A stretch of DNA of 64,000 bases from Balneolaceae bacterium (GTDB lineage: Bacteria > Bacteroidota > Rhodothermia > Balneolales > Balneolaceae). The notes under the pieces are model-generated. The model worked only from the letters and a program-made list of their open reading frames with translations, was not told the origin of the DNA and searched no databases. Of this stretch, positions 51,721 to 61,110 are shown one piece after another. The stretch is taken from NCBI GenBank assembly GCA_006969905.1, contig CP030887.1, positions 1,532,001 through 1,596,000 of the forward strand, written 5' to 3'. The first letter of the stretch is position 1, and every line of letters begins with the position of its first letter. The position numbers and the translations under genes were made by a program.

Positions 51721-53424
51721 ATGTCTGAAGATGTTATAAAAGGAATATCAACCGGAGAAGGAATTGCTATAGGAAAAGTGTTCATCTATGATAAAGGGAA
51801 ACGAAAAGTATATCCAACAGGCATCAGCCCTAAAAAAGTAAGTGCTAACAAAAAGATATTTCAGGATGTTTGTAAAAAGCTTTCCAGTGAATTAGATGAG
51901 CTTTTAGAGCATTTGGATAAAGGCTCGGCAGATATTATTGAGTCTCAAAAGCAAATCATCATTGACCCGGAAATTGAACGAAAAGTATTTTCTGTTATCG
52001 AGGGTGAACTGATGAGCGTGGAATATGCTATTTATTCAACCTATTGTTCATTTATTGAAAGATTAGAGGAAAGTGGTTCTGAGTTATTTAAGCAACGGAT
52101 TATAGACTTAGTAGATATCAGGGATCGGTTGATTGATCTTATTAAAAATGATTATAGCCCAAAGCAGAATTTAAAAGGGAGAATACTGATTGCGAAGGAG
52201 GTAAGTCCTACGGAACTTATAACTTTACATGAGCAAGGTATTGAGGGCCTTGTGGTAGAGAAAGGAGGTATCACCTCTCATGCTTCCCTTATCGCTCAGG
52301 CATTGGCTATACCTTGTATTGTGAATGCCAAGCATGCGTTAGATGTAAAAGCAGAGGGTAAAGCTATTTTGGATGGTCGGGAAGGTTTTTTAATGCCCAA
52401 TCCGAGTAAGAACCAGATAAGAGAATACTCTCAGAAGCTAAATAAACTTCGCCATAAGCAAAAAGAAGCACAACAAAACTTAGAAAAATTATCCAAAACA
52501 CAATCCGGAACAGGATTTGAGTTATTGGCGAATATTGAGTTTGAAGAGGAGATTGAATATGCTAACCGTAATAAAGCGGCCGGTGTAGGCCTTTTACGAA
52601 CAGAGTCGCTTTTGTTTAATAACTATTCTACTGAGGAAGAACAACAGCAGTTCTACCAGAATGTGCTTAAAGGTATTGAAGGGGAAATAACAGTTCGCCT
52701 TTTTGATATTGGAGGGGATAAGCTGAATGCAAGAATTCCTGATGAGGATAATCCCTTTCTCGGTTGGCGTGGAATACGAATGCTTTTGGATGAGGAAAAG
52801 TTACTGAAATCTCAGATACGGGCACTCTATAAAACCGAGGCCTTATATCCAGGAAGAATTAGGATTTTATTACCTATGATTTCGGTAGTTCAGGAAATCG
52901 AGGCCGTAAAGCTATTTATAGAAAGTGTAAAAAATGATCTGAGAAATGAGGGGATTAATATAGACAGATCTATTCCATTAGGCATCATGATCGAAGTGCC
53001 AAGTACAGCATTGATAGCGGACAAACTGGCAAAACTCGTAGACTTTTTTAGTATAGGAACTAATGATTTAACCCAGTATACCCTTGCCGTAGACCGGGGA
53101 AATGAACGTATTTGTTCATTATATCAACAACATCATCCTGCAATCTGGAAGTTAATCAAAACCACAGCTGATGCTGCTCATCAACACGGGATTGATATTT
53201 CTGTATGTGGAGAGTTAGCTGGACACGTGTTAGGTGCTTGTGGCCTGATAGGTATGGGAATAAAAAAGCTGAGCATGGCTTCAAGCAATATACTTCCTGT
53301 GAAAGAAGAATTGGTTTCTCATACAGATGATGAATTCAGTAAACTGGCAGAAAGCTTTTTATGCTCAACCTCATCTGACGAAGTATTAAAAGCTTTTGAG
53401 GGTTGGCGGTCAAAAAGAAGTTGA
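51721..53424 (+). CDS. ptsI: PTS Enzyme I (phosphoenolpyruvate-protein phosphotransferase)
   Basis: 567 residues. The active-site His is about residue 187 in VEKGGITSHASLIAQALAIP. The PEP-utilising C-terminal barrel has VGLLRTESLLFN, IRLFDIGGDKLNA-type and WRGIRMLLDEEKL segments, then GIMIEVPSTALIADKLAKLVDFFSIGTNDLTQYTLAVDRGN and the Cys-containing SVCGELAGH. Transfers phosphate from PEP to HPr; cytoplasmic. Paired with ptsH. A short hairpin follows its stop (see terminator). Confidence 0.97.
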   Translation: MSEDVIKGISTGEGIAIGKVFIYDKGKRKVYPTGISPKKVSANKKIFQDVCKKLSSELDELLEHLDKGSADIIESQKQIIIDPEIERKVFSVIEGELMSVEYAIYSTYCSFIERLEESGSELFKQRIIDLVDIRDRLIDLIKNDYSPKQNLKGRILIAKEVSPTELITLHEQGIEGLVVEKGGITSHASLIAQALAIPCIVNAKHALDVKAEGKAILDGREGFLMPNPSKNQIREYSQKLNKLRHKQKEAQQNLEKLSKTQSGTGFELLANIEFEEEIEYANRNKAAGVGLLRTESLLFNNYSTEEEQQQFYQNVLKGIEGEITVRLFDIGGDKLNARIPDEDNPFLGWRGIRMLLDEEKLLKSQIRALYKTEALYPGRIRILLPMISVVQEIEAVKLFIESVKNDLRNEGINIDRSIPLGIMIEVPSTALIADKLAKLVDFFSIGTNDLTQYTLAVDRGNERICSLYQQHHPAIWKLIKTTADAAHQHGIDISVCGELAGHVLGACGLIGMGIKKLSMASSNILPVKEELVSHTDDEFSKLAESFLCSTSSDEVLKAFEGWRSKRS

Positions 53425-53434
53425 TTTATTAATT

Positions 53435-53455
53435 AAACCGGGAAGCGGTTTTATA
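53435..53455 (+). terminator. Possible terminator after ptsI
   Basis: AAACCG (53435-53440) and CGGTTT (53446-53451) form a 6-bp stem with a 5-base loop followed by a short T stretch (TTTTATAAG). Weak. The rest of 53425-53627 is a very AT-rich stretch with no gene. Confidence 0.4.
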
Positions 53456-53627
53456 AGTGTCTGTTTTTCTTTGAAAATAATTTTTTATTCATTTTTTAAA
53501 CAAAAACACAAATATTCATTAATAAATTTAATGTTAAAGTTTTTTTTCATTTTATTTTATTGTTAATTCGTTGAATCATTTAATTATTCTCAATAATTTT
53601 CATCTCACTTTTAAACCAAAGACTTAT

Positions 53628-53927
53628 ATGATTACCAAGAATTTCACCCCTAAAAGAACAGTGTGCAAAGTAACCCTGTCTGTTCCGGCAGAATGGGCAG
53701 AAAAAGAAGTTATTGTAGCCGGAGACTTCAACGACTGGGATACAAACTCCACCAAACTTGAAAAGAAAGGAAAGGTTTGGAAAACAGAACTGAGGCTGAA
53801 GCCTCAAAATACCTACCGCTTTAAATACTTAATTGATGGAGAGCGTTGGGAAAATGATGATGCGGCCGACGCTTATGTTGCTAATGATTTTGGTACTGAA
53901 GATTCTGTGATATACATTGAACAGTAA
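53628..53927 (+). CDS. Stand-alone CBM48/isoamylase-N-like carbohydrate-binding protein
   Basis: 99 residues from ATG 53628; a longer frame from the AT-rich gap is rejected. The E-set fold of AMPK-beta/glycogen-branching CBM48 modules is clear: VTLSVPAEWAEKEVIVAGDFNDWDTNSTKLEKKGKVWKTELRLKPQNTYRFKYLIDGERWENDDAADAYVANDFGTEDSVI. The glycogen-contact motif VAGDFNDWD and the 'Y-FKY-IDG-W' strand are intact. No catalytic domain or signal peptide; a cytoplasmic glycan or glycogen sensor is inferred. It follows ptsHI and precedes birA. Confidence 0.88.
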   Translation: MITKNFTPKRTVCKVTLSVPAEWAEKEVIVAGDFNDWDTNSTKLEKKGKVWKTELRLKPQNTYRFKYLIDGERWENDDAADAYVANDFGTEDSVIYIEQ

Positions 53928-53942
53928 ATAAGCTTATGAATA

Positions 53943-54728
53943 TTGTTTAATACAGATCTTTTTAACGAATATTTGGCTACGTCCTGGCTAGGGCGTAGCT
54001 TTTTCTTTTTTGAAGAGCTTGAATCAACAAGCACTTATGCTAAAAATACACAAGAAATACGCTCTACTCAGGGTGCATTAGTTCTTACAGAAAAACAATT
54101 AGGGGGAAGGGGGCAGCATGGCCATATTTGGGAAGCAGAACCGGGTAGCAATCTTACATTCAGTTTAATATTTAACCCTTTAAAGGCAGAACGACTAATC
54201 GTGTTAACACTGGCGTGTGCTTTTGCCCTTACTAAAGCCCTCGACGAGTATATCGGCTCCCCGGAAACAAAAATAAAATGGCCGAATGATGTATATTACG
54301 GACATCAAAAAATTGCAGGGTTACTTACCGAAGCAGTACATACCGGGAACCTTCTAGATCGGGTAATTATCGGAATAGGTTTGAATGTGAATCAAACGAG
54401 TTTTAGCGATGCACTTTCAAAAAAAGCCACCTCGCTGAAAACTATCTGTAATAGAGACTTTGGAAGGGAAAAACTTCTTGCAGACATATTGACCTATATA
54501 GAACACCATTATCAAAAATGGGTTTCTTATGATCTTGGGATGCTTAAAGAGGTTAATAGAAAATTAATTGGTTATGGGGAATGGGTTCATATTGAAGTCG
54601 AGAAGAATCTTTTGGATGAACAGGTTAAGTTTTTAGGAATAAATGAGAACGGTGCACTTCAAGTGTTGAATAAGGGGCTTGAAGTAAATACTTTTTCCTA
54701 TGAGCAAGTTCGAATTAAACCCGGTTGA
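53943..54728 (+). CDS. birA: Biotin--[acetyl-CoA-carboxylase] ligase
   Basis: 261 residues; attaches biotin to the carboxyl-carrier protein. The biotin/ATP-binding core reads FFEELESTSTYAKNTQEIRSTQGALVLTEKQLGGRGQHGHIWEAEPGSNLTFSLIF, then TKIKWPNDVYYGHQKIAGLLTE and IIGIGLNVNQTSF. It lacks the N-terminal winged helix, so it is a non-regulatory (class I) ligase. The frame opens with TTG at 53943 just after the CBM48 stop; no ATG is available near the start. It overlaps tilS by 29 bases. Confidence 0.94.
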   Translation: MFNTDLFNEYLATSWLGRSFFFFEELESTSTYAKNTQEIRSTQGALVLTEKQLGGRGQHGHIWEAEPGSNLTFSLIFNPLKAERLIVLTLACAFALTKALDEYIGSPETKIKWPNDVYYGHQKIAGLLTEAVHTGNLLDRVIIGIGLNVNQTSFSDALSKKATSLKTICNRDFGREKLLADILTYIEHHYQKWVSYDLGMLKEVNRKLIGYGEWVHIEVEKNLLDEQVKFLGINENGALQVLNKGLEVNTFSYEQVRIKPG

Positions 54729-56037
54729 AAAAGCCTTTAGAAATTCGCTGGAAGCACACTTCTCAGCCTATCCTAAGTTAGTTGTTGGGGTGAGCGGTGG
54801 TGCGGATTCCATGGCGTTGCTTTTTCTTATTAAAAAAACCGGTTTAAATGCATTAGTGATCCACATCAATTATGGGTTACGAGGAAAAGAGTCCGATTTA
54901 GACCAGGAACTGGTAGAAGGCCTTTCTTTTGAATGGGGTTTTGATTGCGTATCCGCTCGTTTAAATACTGAAGATTCAAAAAAGGAGAATTTTCAAAAAT
55001 GGGCCAGAGATCAGCGCTATCAGATTTTTCGAGATTTATATGAGCAAAATAATGCAGATGCAATCATAGTTGCTCATCACCAGGATGACCAGGTGGAGAC
55101 GATTTTACAAAAACTGCTAAGAGGAAGCGGTGTTTCATCATGGCAGGGCATGAAGGAATGGGATGGGGAAATCTGGAGGCCTCTGCTTGATATTTCAAAA
55201 GAACAAATCCTTGATTACTGCCAGTCCGAAAACATTCCATATCGGACTGACTCAAGTAACCTGTCTTCCGATTATGCCCGTAATTTTATCAGAAATGATT
55301 TAGCCCAAAGGTTTGATGATTTTTTCCCGGGATGGAAGCAGAATCTATTAGGGCTTTCAGGTCTGGGAAAAGTAACACAGCAAGCTGTTGAAGAGCTGAC
55401 AAAAACTATAAGCAGTAAAAATGAAATTAGTGCAGGTGAGTTAAATAAACTTCCAACCGAACTAAGAAAGGCCATGTTAAAGGAATTCCTAATTCATCAG
55501 GGAATACAGCAGAGCTCTAAAGGAGAATTGGAAGAGTTGGATACTCTGATAATTGGCGAGACCGGGAAAAAGGTAATATTGAGTGATGAAAAATATGTCG
55601 TCAAAGACCGGGAATCACTGGTTTTTGTAACTAAAGGGAAAGTTGAAGGTAATTTCACATTCAACAGTAATGAATCTTTTAGTGATATAGACCATCCAAT
55701 TTTAGGATTTAAGATTGCTGATAGTTCTTTTAAAAAAGAAGGGCTGTATATGGCTACTGATAGCTTTAAATGGCCGGTTACTTTACGCAGGTGGAAGGCA
55801 GGAGACAAAATTGTGCCTTTCGGCATGAATGGCTCCCAAACAGTAGCTGGTCATCTTACAAATCGAAAGGTATCTTCTGCAAAAAAGGAAAAAGCTTTGG
55901 TATTGTGCGGATCAGATGGTACTATTTACGCCATAATTTTTCCTGAACCAGGTAAAAGCCGGGAAATAGGAACTATTTCAGAACAGGTAAAGCTTTTGGA
56001 AGAAACTAAAAGAACCCTGACTATATACTTCAAGTAA
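54700..56037 (+). CDS. tilS: tRNA(Ile)-lysidine synthase
   Basis: 445 residues; converts C34 of the CAU-anticodon isoleucine tRNA to lysidine. The PP-loop ATP site is GVSGGADSMALL (residues 30-41), followed by HINYGLRGKESDLDQELV, the conserved AHHQDDQVETILQKLLRGSG, and RPLL with YRTDSSN near 180-190. A middle linker and a C-terminal tRNA-binding domain (about 340-445) follow. Essential in most bacteria. Translated from within the end of birA. Confidence 0.94.
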   Translation: MSKFELNPVEKAFRNSLEAHFSAYPKLVVGVSGGADSMALLFLIKKTGLNALVIHINYGLRGKESDLDQELVEGLSFEWGFDCVSARLNTEDSKKENFQKWARDQRYQIFRDLYEQNNADAIIVAHHQDDQVETILQKLLRGSGVSSWQGMKEWDGEIWRPLLDISKEQILDYCQSENIPYRTDSSNLSSDYARNFIRNDLAQRFDDFFPGWKQNLLGLSGLGKVTQQAVEELTKTISSKNEISAGELNKLPTELRKAMLKEFLIHQGIQQSSKGELEELDTLIIGETGKKVILSDEKYVVKDRESLVFVTKGKVEGNFTFNSNESFSDIDHPILGFKIADSSFKKEGLYMATDSFKWPVTLRRWKAGDKIVPFGMNGSQTVAGHLTNRKVSSAKKEKALVLCGSDGTIYAIIFPEPGKSREIGTISEQVKLLEETKRTLTIYFK

Positions 56038-56042
56038 CTACT

Positions 56043-56603
56043 ATGAGCCTATATCTGCCAGAATCAGTAATGTGCAATGGTGAACGTTTTAAAGTGTTCA
56101 TTACCAGAGAAGAGATTGACGCAAGAGTTTCACTTCTTGGAGAAAAATTAGACAAAGACTTTGAAGGAAAGCGCCCTATTTTTATTGGTGTCCTGAACGG
56201 TTCTTATATCTTTCTTGCAGATATCATGCGCAATGTATCTATACCTTGCGAGGTGGACTTTATGAAACTAAGCAGTTATGGCGATGCAAAAGTCTCTTCA
56301 GGTGAGGTTACCGAGCTAAAGCATATTGATGCCAAACTGAAAGACCGGCATGTGATTTTAGTTGAGGATATAATAGATACCGGGCTTTCAATGAAGTATA
56401 TGATTGATAAGATGAAGGCTATGGACCCAGCCTCCGTTTCGGTGATTACCTTGCTGCATAAAAAAGACGCTACTCTCCATGATGTTCAGATTGATTATGT
56501 GGGATTTGAAATACCAACAAAATTTGTATTGGGTTATGGATTGGACTATGCGCAGGAAGGAAGGAACCTTGCCCAGATTTATGTTCTGGAAGAAGATAAT
56601 TAA
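56043..56603 (+). CDS. hpt: Hypoxanthine phosphoribosyltransferase
   Basis: 186 residues; salvages hypoxanthine (and guanine) to IMP/GMP. The PRPP motif VILVEDIIDTGLSM carries the paired acidic residues; the flexible loop is LSSYGD, and the purine-contact region VGFEIPTKFVLGYGLDYAQEGRNL. Full length. Six bases after tilS, so the same operon; TilS-HPRT adjacency is common in bacteria. Confidence 0.95.
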   Translation: MSLYLPESVMCNGERFKVFITREEIDARVSLLGEKLDKDFEGKRPIFIGVLNGSYIFLADIMRNVSIPCEVDFMKLSSYGDAKVSSGEVTELKHIDAKLKDRHVILVEDIIDTGLSMKYMIDKMKAMDPASVSVITLLHKKDATLHDVQIDYVGFEIPTKFVLGYGLDYAQEGRNLAQIYVLEEDN

Positions 56604-56661
56604 TGTGTAAAACTCGTTGCTTAGGCTTGGCAACAACCGTATATTTGTTGCCCTTGTGAAA

Positions 56662-56750
56662 GGAGAGGTGGCTGAGTGGCTGAAAGCGCTCCCCTGCTAA
56701 GGGAGTTTAGGTGGAAACACTTAACGAGGGTTCGAATCCCTCCCTCTCCG
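56662..56750 (+). tRNA. tRNA-Ser (anticodon GCT)
   Basis: An 89-nt cloverleaf. Acceptor arms GGAGAGG/CCTCTCC pair perfectly with discriminator G; the D arm begins TGGCTGAGTGG. Anticodon stem-loop TCCCCTGCTAAGGGA gives anticodon GCT (reads AGC/AGU). A long variable arm (GTTTAGGTGGAAACACTTAAC) is the class II serine mark. T-loop GGTTCGAATCC. The 3' CCA is not encoded (CAAG follows). Confidence 0.95.
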
Positions 56751-56766
56751 CAAGCCAATGTAAAGT

Positions 56767-56799
56767 AAAGCTCTATACTTTTTGTGTGGGGCTTTTTTT
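56767..56799 (+). terminator. Rho-independent terminator of tRNA-Ser
   Basis: AAAGCTC (56767-56773) pairs with GGGCTTT (56789-56795) through one G-T wobble, followed by a seven-T run (56793-56799). Located 16 bp after the tRNA. Confidence 0.7.
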
Positions 56800-56811
56800 A
56801 ATTCAGCCACA

Positions 56812-57390
56812 GTGATAGAATTTATTCCTTCTTTTTTTATTCCATTTTTCATCTTTTTAGCTCGTATAACCGATGTTAGCCTTGGTACGCTCAGAATAGT
56901 TATGGTTTCCCGGGGCTTCAAGATCAGGGCATCTATTTTAGGTTTTTTTGAAATCTTGATATGGATCCTGGTAGTAGCTGAACTTTTTAAAAGTATCGAT
57001 AACTGGGCTAACTACATTGCCTATGCCGGTGGATTTGCTGCTGGTACCTATGTGGGAATGTACATAGAGAGTAAGCTAAAAGTGGGCACAATTATAGTTC
57101 GGATTATAACATCAAATAAATTTACCGAATTAACAGAGGCACTAAAAAATGCTGGTTTTACCGTTACCACCCTGGATGCAGAAGGTGGTTTTGGTCCGGT
57201 GAAAGTTATTTTTACCGTTTTAAAAAGAAGGAAATGGAATCAAATAGTCTCAATTATTGAAGCAAACGATCCATCAGCCTTTTTTTCTTCTGAAGACGTA
57301 AAGTATGCAAGTGCTTTATTCAATGGTGTTGATGTACTTGAACAACGTAGCCCTACAAACCGGTTACTGGGTTTGAGAAAAGGAATCTAA
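56812..57390 (+). CDS. UPF0316/DUF2179-containing membrane protein
   Basis: 192 residues. Three transmembrane helices (FFIPFFIFLARITDVSLGTLRIV; ILGFFEILIWILVVAELF; IAYAGGFAAGTYVGMYIES) are followed by a cytosolic DUF2179 ferredoxin-like domain (VRIITSNKFTELTEALKNAGFTVTTLDAEGGFGPVKVIFTVLKRR). The ARITDVSLGTLRI signature marks the UPF0316 family (B. subtilis YebE/YpjP-like naming varies). Function unknown. Start: a GTG at 56812 is chosen because an upstream TTG would lie inside the tRNA terminator. Confidence 0.85.
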   Translation: MIEFIPSFFIPFFIFLARITDVSLGTLRIVMVSRGFKIRASILGFFEILIWILVVAELFKSIDNWANYIAYAGGFAAGTYVGMYIESKLKVGTIIVRIITSNKFTELTEALKNAGFTVTTLDAEGGFGPVKVIFTVLKRRKWNQIVSIIEANDPSAFFSSEDVKYASALFNGVDVLEQRSPTNRLLGLRKGI

Positions 57391-57507
57391 AAAAGAACGT
57401 TGATTCCAGCATGTGTAAAACATATAGCAGGCAATCCTTCCTAACTTATAAGCAGTATTTTTTTATACCCTCAACTTTCTCATTTTACAACCAATTGAAA
57501 TGAAGTT

Positions 57508-60414
57508 ATGCTTGCATATTTAATTGGTATTCTCACCTTTTTCCAGGTTCAGAATTACAGCATAGATTACTATAACACCCAACAAGGCTTGTCGAATAAC
57601 ATTGTTTATGATGTTCATCAAGATCTGGAGGGATTTATTTGGGTTGCTACTGAAAATGGACTCAATCGTTTTGATGCTTATGAATTCAAAACCTTTTACC
57701 ATTCTGAAAGTAATTCTTACTCTATTTCCAGTAATGTAGTTCGTTCTATTTTTGAGAGTAAAGACGGGAGGCTTTGGATTGGTACCCGACAGGGAATAAA
57801 TCTTTTTAATAAGCAGACAGAACGCTTTACCCGTTTCATAGCTCCGGATTCTTTAAATCTCACTTCGAATGATGTTCTTGAATTAGAAGCCGATTCACAG
57901 GGAAACCTTTGGTACGTAAACCACTCGCGACTATTTAAATTTGATGTAAGTGCAGAGAAATATCAGGAAATCAATGTTCCCTTTACGATTTATAAAATCG
58001 TAATTGCTGAGGGCGATATAATCTGGATTACAACTTATGAAGGGGGAGTTTACACCTACCATATCCGAACAAAAGAACTCCAGAAGATTAAGCAAGTAGC
58101 CACAGGGGATAATATTTCATTTTTCCTTGCATCCGATAAGCGTACTAAGTTGTATAACTCGTTTGATGGAATGCTGACACTTGATGGTTGGAAAAAACTC
58201 CCTGTTCTGGATACAAATAATAAGGTGGAGCGATTTTTCGAAGACACAAAAGGAAGGAGATGGTACGGATCTAAAGAGAATTTATATGTCCAGGAAAGTG
58301 AGTCTGGTTCTGTAAAAAAGATTGATTTGTCGGAGAGTCCCGAGCCGGTTTTATCAACTATAAAGACAATAACAGAAGACAAAACCGGGGGTATTTGGGT
58401 TGCTACGGTGGATGGATTGTATAGAATCAGAAGCAAAGAAAAAAACTTCCAAAGGCCACAAAATGAACCTTCATTTAAGGCAGTAATGGCCATTGAAGAA
58501 TCTGGAAATACCTGGTGGGTAAATTATTTTTCAGGAAATCTAACTAAGTTCGCATTTAGCGATTCCGGTGAGTTAGTTGAGGAGTCGTACATCGATCTGG
58601 CGAATGGTATAAATCAAATTTGGGATATTCAGGCTGTTAGCGATAATATGTTATGGCTTGCGACCGAGGAAGGACTTTTTGAATTGGATAAGAAGTCATT
58701 TCAAGTTTCCAGAATCGATACTTTTGAGGAAGAAAGAGAGTATGAGGTTTTCTTCATAATAAAGAAAGATCGCCCGGGAGTTTTTTGGGCAGGAGGCTAC
58801 AGCTCAGTTCTGAAAATAGATAGCAGAACGAAAGAGGTTTTGTCACGCATTGAAATTGTAGATGAATATGAAGGAGCATTGGTTCAGGATATCATGCCTG
58901 TTGAAGATGGCTTGCTGATTGCCACAGAGACCCACGGATTATTTCATTATTCGGAGGCATTCGGATTAAGCAAAACATGGAACCAAAAACCTATTCCTGC
59001 TCAGCTTGATCAGATTTCAATCTGGGATATGTTTCAATCCAGTCATAAAAAGGTGTGGTTTGCAGGAAATAACGGATTGTATAGCCTCAATTCATATGAT
59101 GATTTTTTAAATCCTATAAAATCACAGATAGAAGACAATTTGATAGTTTTCAGCATTACCGAAGACCACAACCAGTTACTTTGGTTAGGCACTGATAAAG
59201 GTTTGGTAAGATATAACCCAATCACCAAAGAGTACAGAAGGTTTGATTCAGGCGATGGTTTCGAAAATCCGGAATTTAATCGCCGTTCAATCTTTACATC
59301 CAGATCAGGAAGAATTGCTGCAGGCGGTATGAGTGGATTTGTTTATTTCGATCCCAATGAAATCAATATCAACCTAAATGAGCCTGAAGTTTGGATTACA
59401 AATCTCAGGATAATCACACCGGATTCTACAGAAGAAGTCATTACCTATCAGGTGGAAGAGGTTAATTTGGGTTGGCATCAAAACACCTTCGAAATCAACT
59501 TTACGGCATTGAACTATACCAATTCATCAGAAAACCAATACAAATATAAGCTGGTGAATTATGATCCCGATTGGGTTGAGCCCGAAGATTCAAGATTTGC
59601 TCGCTATGTACGTGTTCCGGCAGGTCAATACGAATTCAAAGTGATCGCCTCAAATAACGATGGCGTCTGGAATGAAACCGGAGACTCTGTACAAATCAGG
59701 ATAAATCCTCCATTTTGGCAAACCTATTGGTTTAGAACTTTATTATTCATTGTTGTGATTACTCTGGCCTGGATGTTGTACCGTTTCAGAGTGCAACAAC
59801 TTTTGGAAGTTGAACGGGTTCGCCTGCGCATTGCTGGAGATTTACACGATGAAATTGGAAGTGGATTAAGCGGAATAGCCCTTACAGGAGACCTTCTTCA
59901 GGATCAGCTTAAAGAGGGAAATCCGAAACCAGAAATGATTCAAAAAATAAGTGGAAATGCCCGGAACCTGGCTTCTTCTCTGGACTCTATAGTATGGCTG
60001 ATTGATCCAAGTAAAGAATCCTTGCTCGATTTACTTATACGATGTAAGCAGGTAGCGCGAGATTTGCTTCCAAATTGTGACCTTGTTGTATTGGATGAAA
60101 TTCCGGAAAGTCTGCATAACAAAGAACTGTCTTCAGAAACACGCCGGGGGTTCTATTTAATTTTCAAGGAAGCGGTTCACAATATCTATAAACACGCAAA
60201 GGCGGAACGTGTGGAGATTCGGTTTTATCTTGAAGGTGATACACTGGAGATTTCATTACAGGATAATGGCATTGGGTTTCACGAAGAAAAGGTGCTGAAA
60301 GGAAAAGGGCTCGATAATTTTAGAAAAAGAGCGCAAGAGATGAAGGGTGTCTTTTCTCTCAAAACAGGAGAAGGAAAAGGCACTACTATCATTATCCAAA
60401 AAGCACTACCGTAA
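57508..60414 (+). CDS. Two-component regulator propeller sensor histidine kinase
   Basis: 968 residues. A short signal peptide (MLAYLIGILTFFQ) precedes two seven-bladed reg-prop beta-propellers (about 20-650; repeated units such as GRLWIGTRQGINLFN, GGIWVATVDGLYRI, LLWLGTDKGLVRYNP). A Y_Y_Y domain (about 650-730), one transmembrane helix (about 742-760) and a HisKA_3 domain (RIAGDLHDEIGSGLSGI, phospho-His about 780) follow. The HATPase (about 870-968, EAVHNIYKHAKAERVEIRF, DNGIGF, GKGLDNF) closes it. The NarX/LiaS-type kinase half pairs with the adjacent LuxR-type regulator. Such propellers usually sense glycans; ligand unknown. Confidence 0.93.
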   Translation: MLAYLIGILTFFQVQNYSIDYYNTQQGLSNNIVYDVHQDLEGFIWVATENGLNRFDAYEFKTFYHSESNSYSISSNVVRSIFESKDGRLWIGTRQGINLFNKQTERFTRFIAPDSLNLTSNDVLELEADSQGNLWYVNHSRLFKFDVSAEKYQEINVPFTIYKIVIAEGDIIWITTYEGGVYTYHIRTKELQKIKQVATGDNISFFLASDKRTKLYNSFDGMLTLDGWKKLPVLDTNNKVERFFEDTKGRRWYGSKENLYVQESESGSVKKIDLSESPEPVLSTIKTITEDKTGGIWVATVDGLYRIRSKEKNFQRPQNEPSFKAVMAIEESGNTWWVNYFSGNLTKFAFSDSGELVEESYIDLANGINQIWDIQAVSDNMLWLATEEGLFELDKKSFQVSRIDTFEEEREYEVFFIIKKDRPGVFWAGGYSSVLKIDSRTKEVLSRIEIVDEYEGALVQDIMPVEDGLLIATETHGLFHYSEAFGLSKTWNQKPIPAQLDQISIWDMFQSSHKKVWFAGNNGLYSLNSYDDFLNPIKSQIEDNLIVFSITEDHNQLLWLGTDKGLVRYNPITKEYRRFDSGDGFENPEFNRRSIFTSRSGRIAAGGMSGFVYFDPNEININLNEPEVWITNLRIITPDSTEEVITYQVEEVNLGWHQNTFEINFTALNYTNSSENQYKYKLVNYDPDWVEPEDSRFARYVRVPAGQYEFKVIASNNDGVWNETGDSVQIRINPPFWQTYWFRTLLFIVVITLAWMLYRFRVQQLLEVERVRLRIAGDLHDEIGSGLSGIALTGDLLQDQLKEGNPKPEMIQKISGNARNLASSLDSIVWLIDPSKESLLDLLIRCKQVARDLLPNCDLVVLDEIPESLHNKELSSETRRGFYLIFKEAVHNIYKHAKAERVEIRFYLEGDTLEISLQDNGIGFHEEKVLKGKGLDNFRKRAQEMKGVFSLKTGEGKGTTIIIQKALP

Positions 60415-60457
60415 TTCCGGTATAGCGTTTGTAAATCAGCTTTGCGTATTTGATTAC

Positions 60458-61099
60458 ATGAAACAGAAGAAATACAGTATCTGGATCGTTGAAGATGATC
60501 CCTTGTTCAGGGAATCGCTGGAGGCTTTGATTGAGGTACAGTCCAATCTTGAGTTAACGTTGTCTGTGCAATCGGTAGAAGACGCGCTCAGTTCATTTTT
60601 AACCTGCAAATCGCCTGATGTTATTCTCCATGACATCGGGTTACCGGGTAAATCCGGAATTGAAGCGATCCCGTATTATAAAAAAGAGTTCCCGGAAGTA
60701 TTGATTATCATGCTCACCATTTTCGAGGAAGATGAACGGGTGTTTGAATCTATAAAAGCCGGCGCGGATGGATATTTACTTAAGAGAACAACAGGAGAGC
60801 AACTTATAAAAGGGATCAGAGAAGTACTTTCCGGTGGAGCGGCCATGTCTCCCGGAATTGCCAAAAAAGTGATGGAGATGCTCATTCATGGAGGTCCGAA
60901 AAAAGAATCCAGTCTGACTCCCAGAGAAACCGAAGTACTGCGATTATTGGTAGAAGGATTAACGATGGATATGATTTCGGCGAAACTTGAGATTTCATCT
61001 GGCACGGTAGATTCTCACATCAAAAATATTTATCGGAAACTACAGGTGCATAACCGGGCTGAGGTAGTATCTAAAGCGATAAAAGACAGGCTTATTTAA
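60458..61099 (+). CDS. NarL/LuxR-family response regulator
   Basis: 213 residues from ATG 60458; an upstream frame inside the kinase gene is rejected. The receiver domain (1-125) has the acidic pair in WIVEDDP, phospho-acceptor Asp59 (VILHDIGLPG), Thr/Ser switch (MLTIFEED) and Lys of YLLKRTTG. The C-terminal LuxR helix-turn-helix reads LTPRETEVLRLLVEGLTMDMISAKLEISSGTVDSHIKNIYRKLQVHNRAEV. Cognate partner of the propeller kinase 43 bp upstream. A DNA target is not visible, though the gap downstream leads to the FG-GAP gene, a plausible target. Confidence 0.95.
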   Translation: MKQKKYSIWIVEDDPLFRESLEALIEVQSNLELTLSVQSVEDALSSFLTCKSPDVILHDIGLPGKSGIEAIPYYKKEFPEVLIIMLTIFEEDERVFESIKAGADGYLLKRTTGEQLIKGIREVLSGGAAMSPGIAKKVMEMLIHGGPKKESSLTPRETEVLRLLVEGLTMDMISAKLEISSGTVDSHIKNIYRKLQVHNRAEVVSKAIKDRLI

Positions 61100-61110
61100 T
61101 TTCCCAAAAT

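Noticed and set aside
54007-54020. A missing helix-turn-helix as truncation of birA
   Set aside because: Single-domain BirA without the DNA-binding part is a normal class in this and other phyla; the catalytic core is complete.
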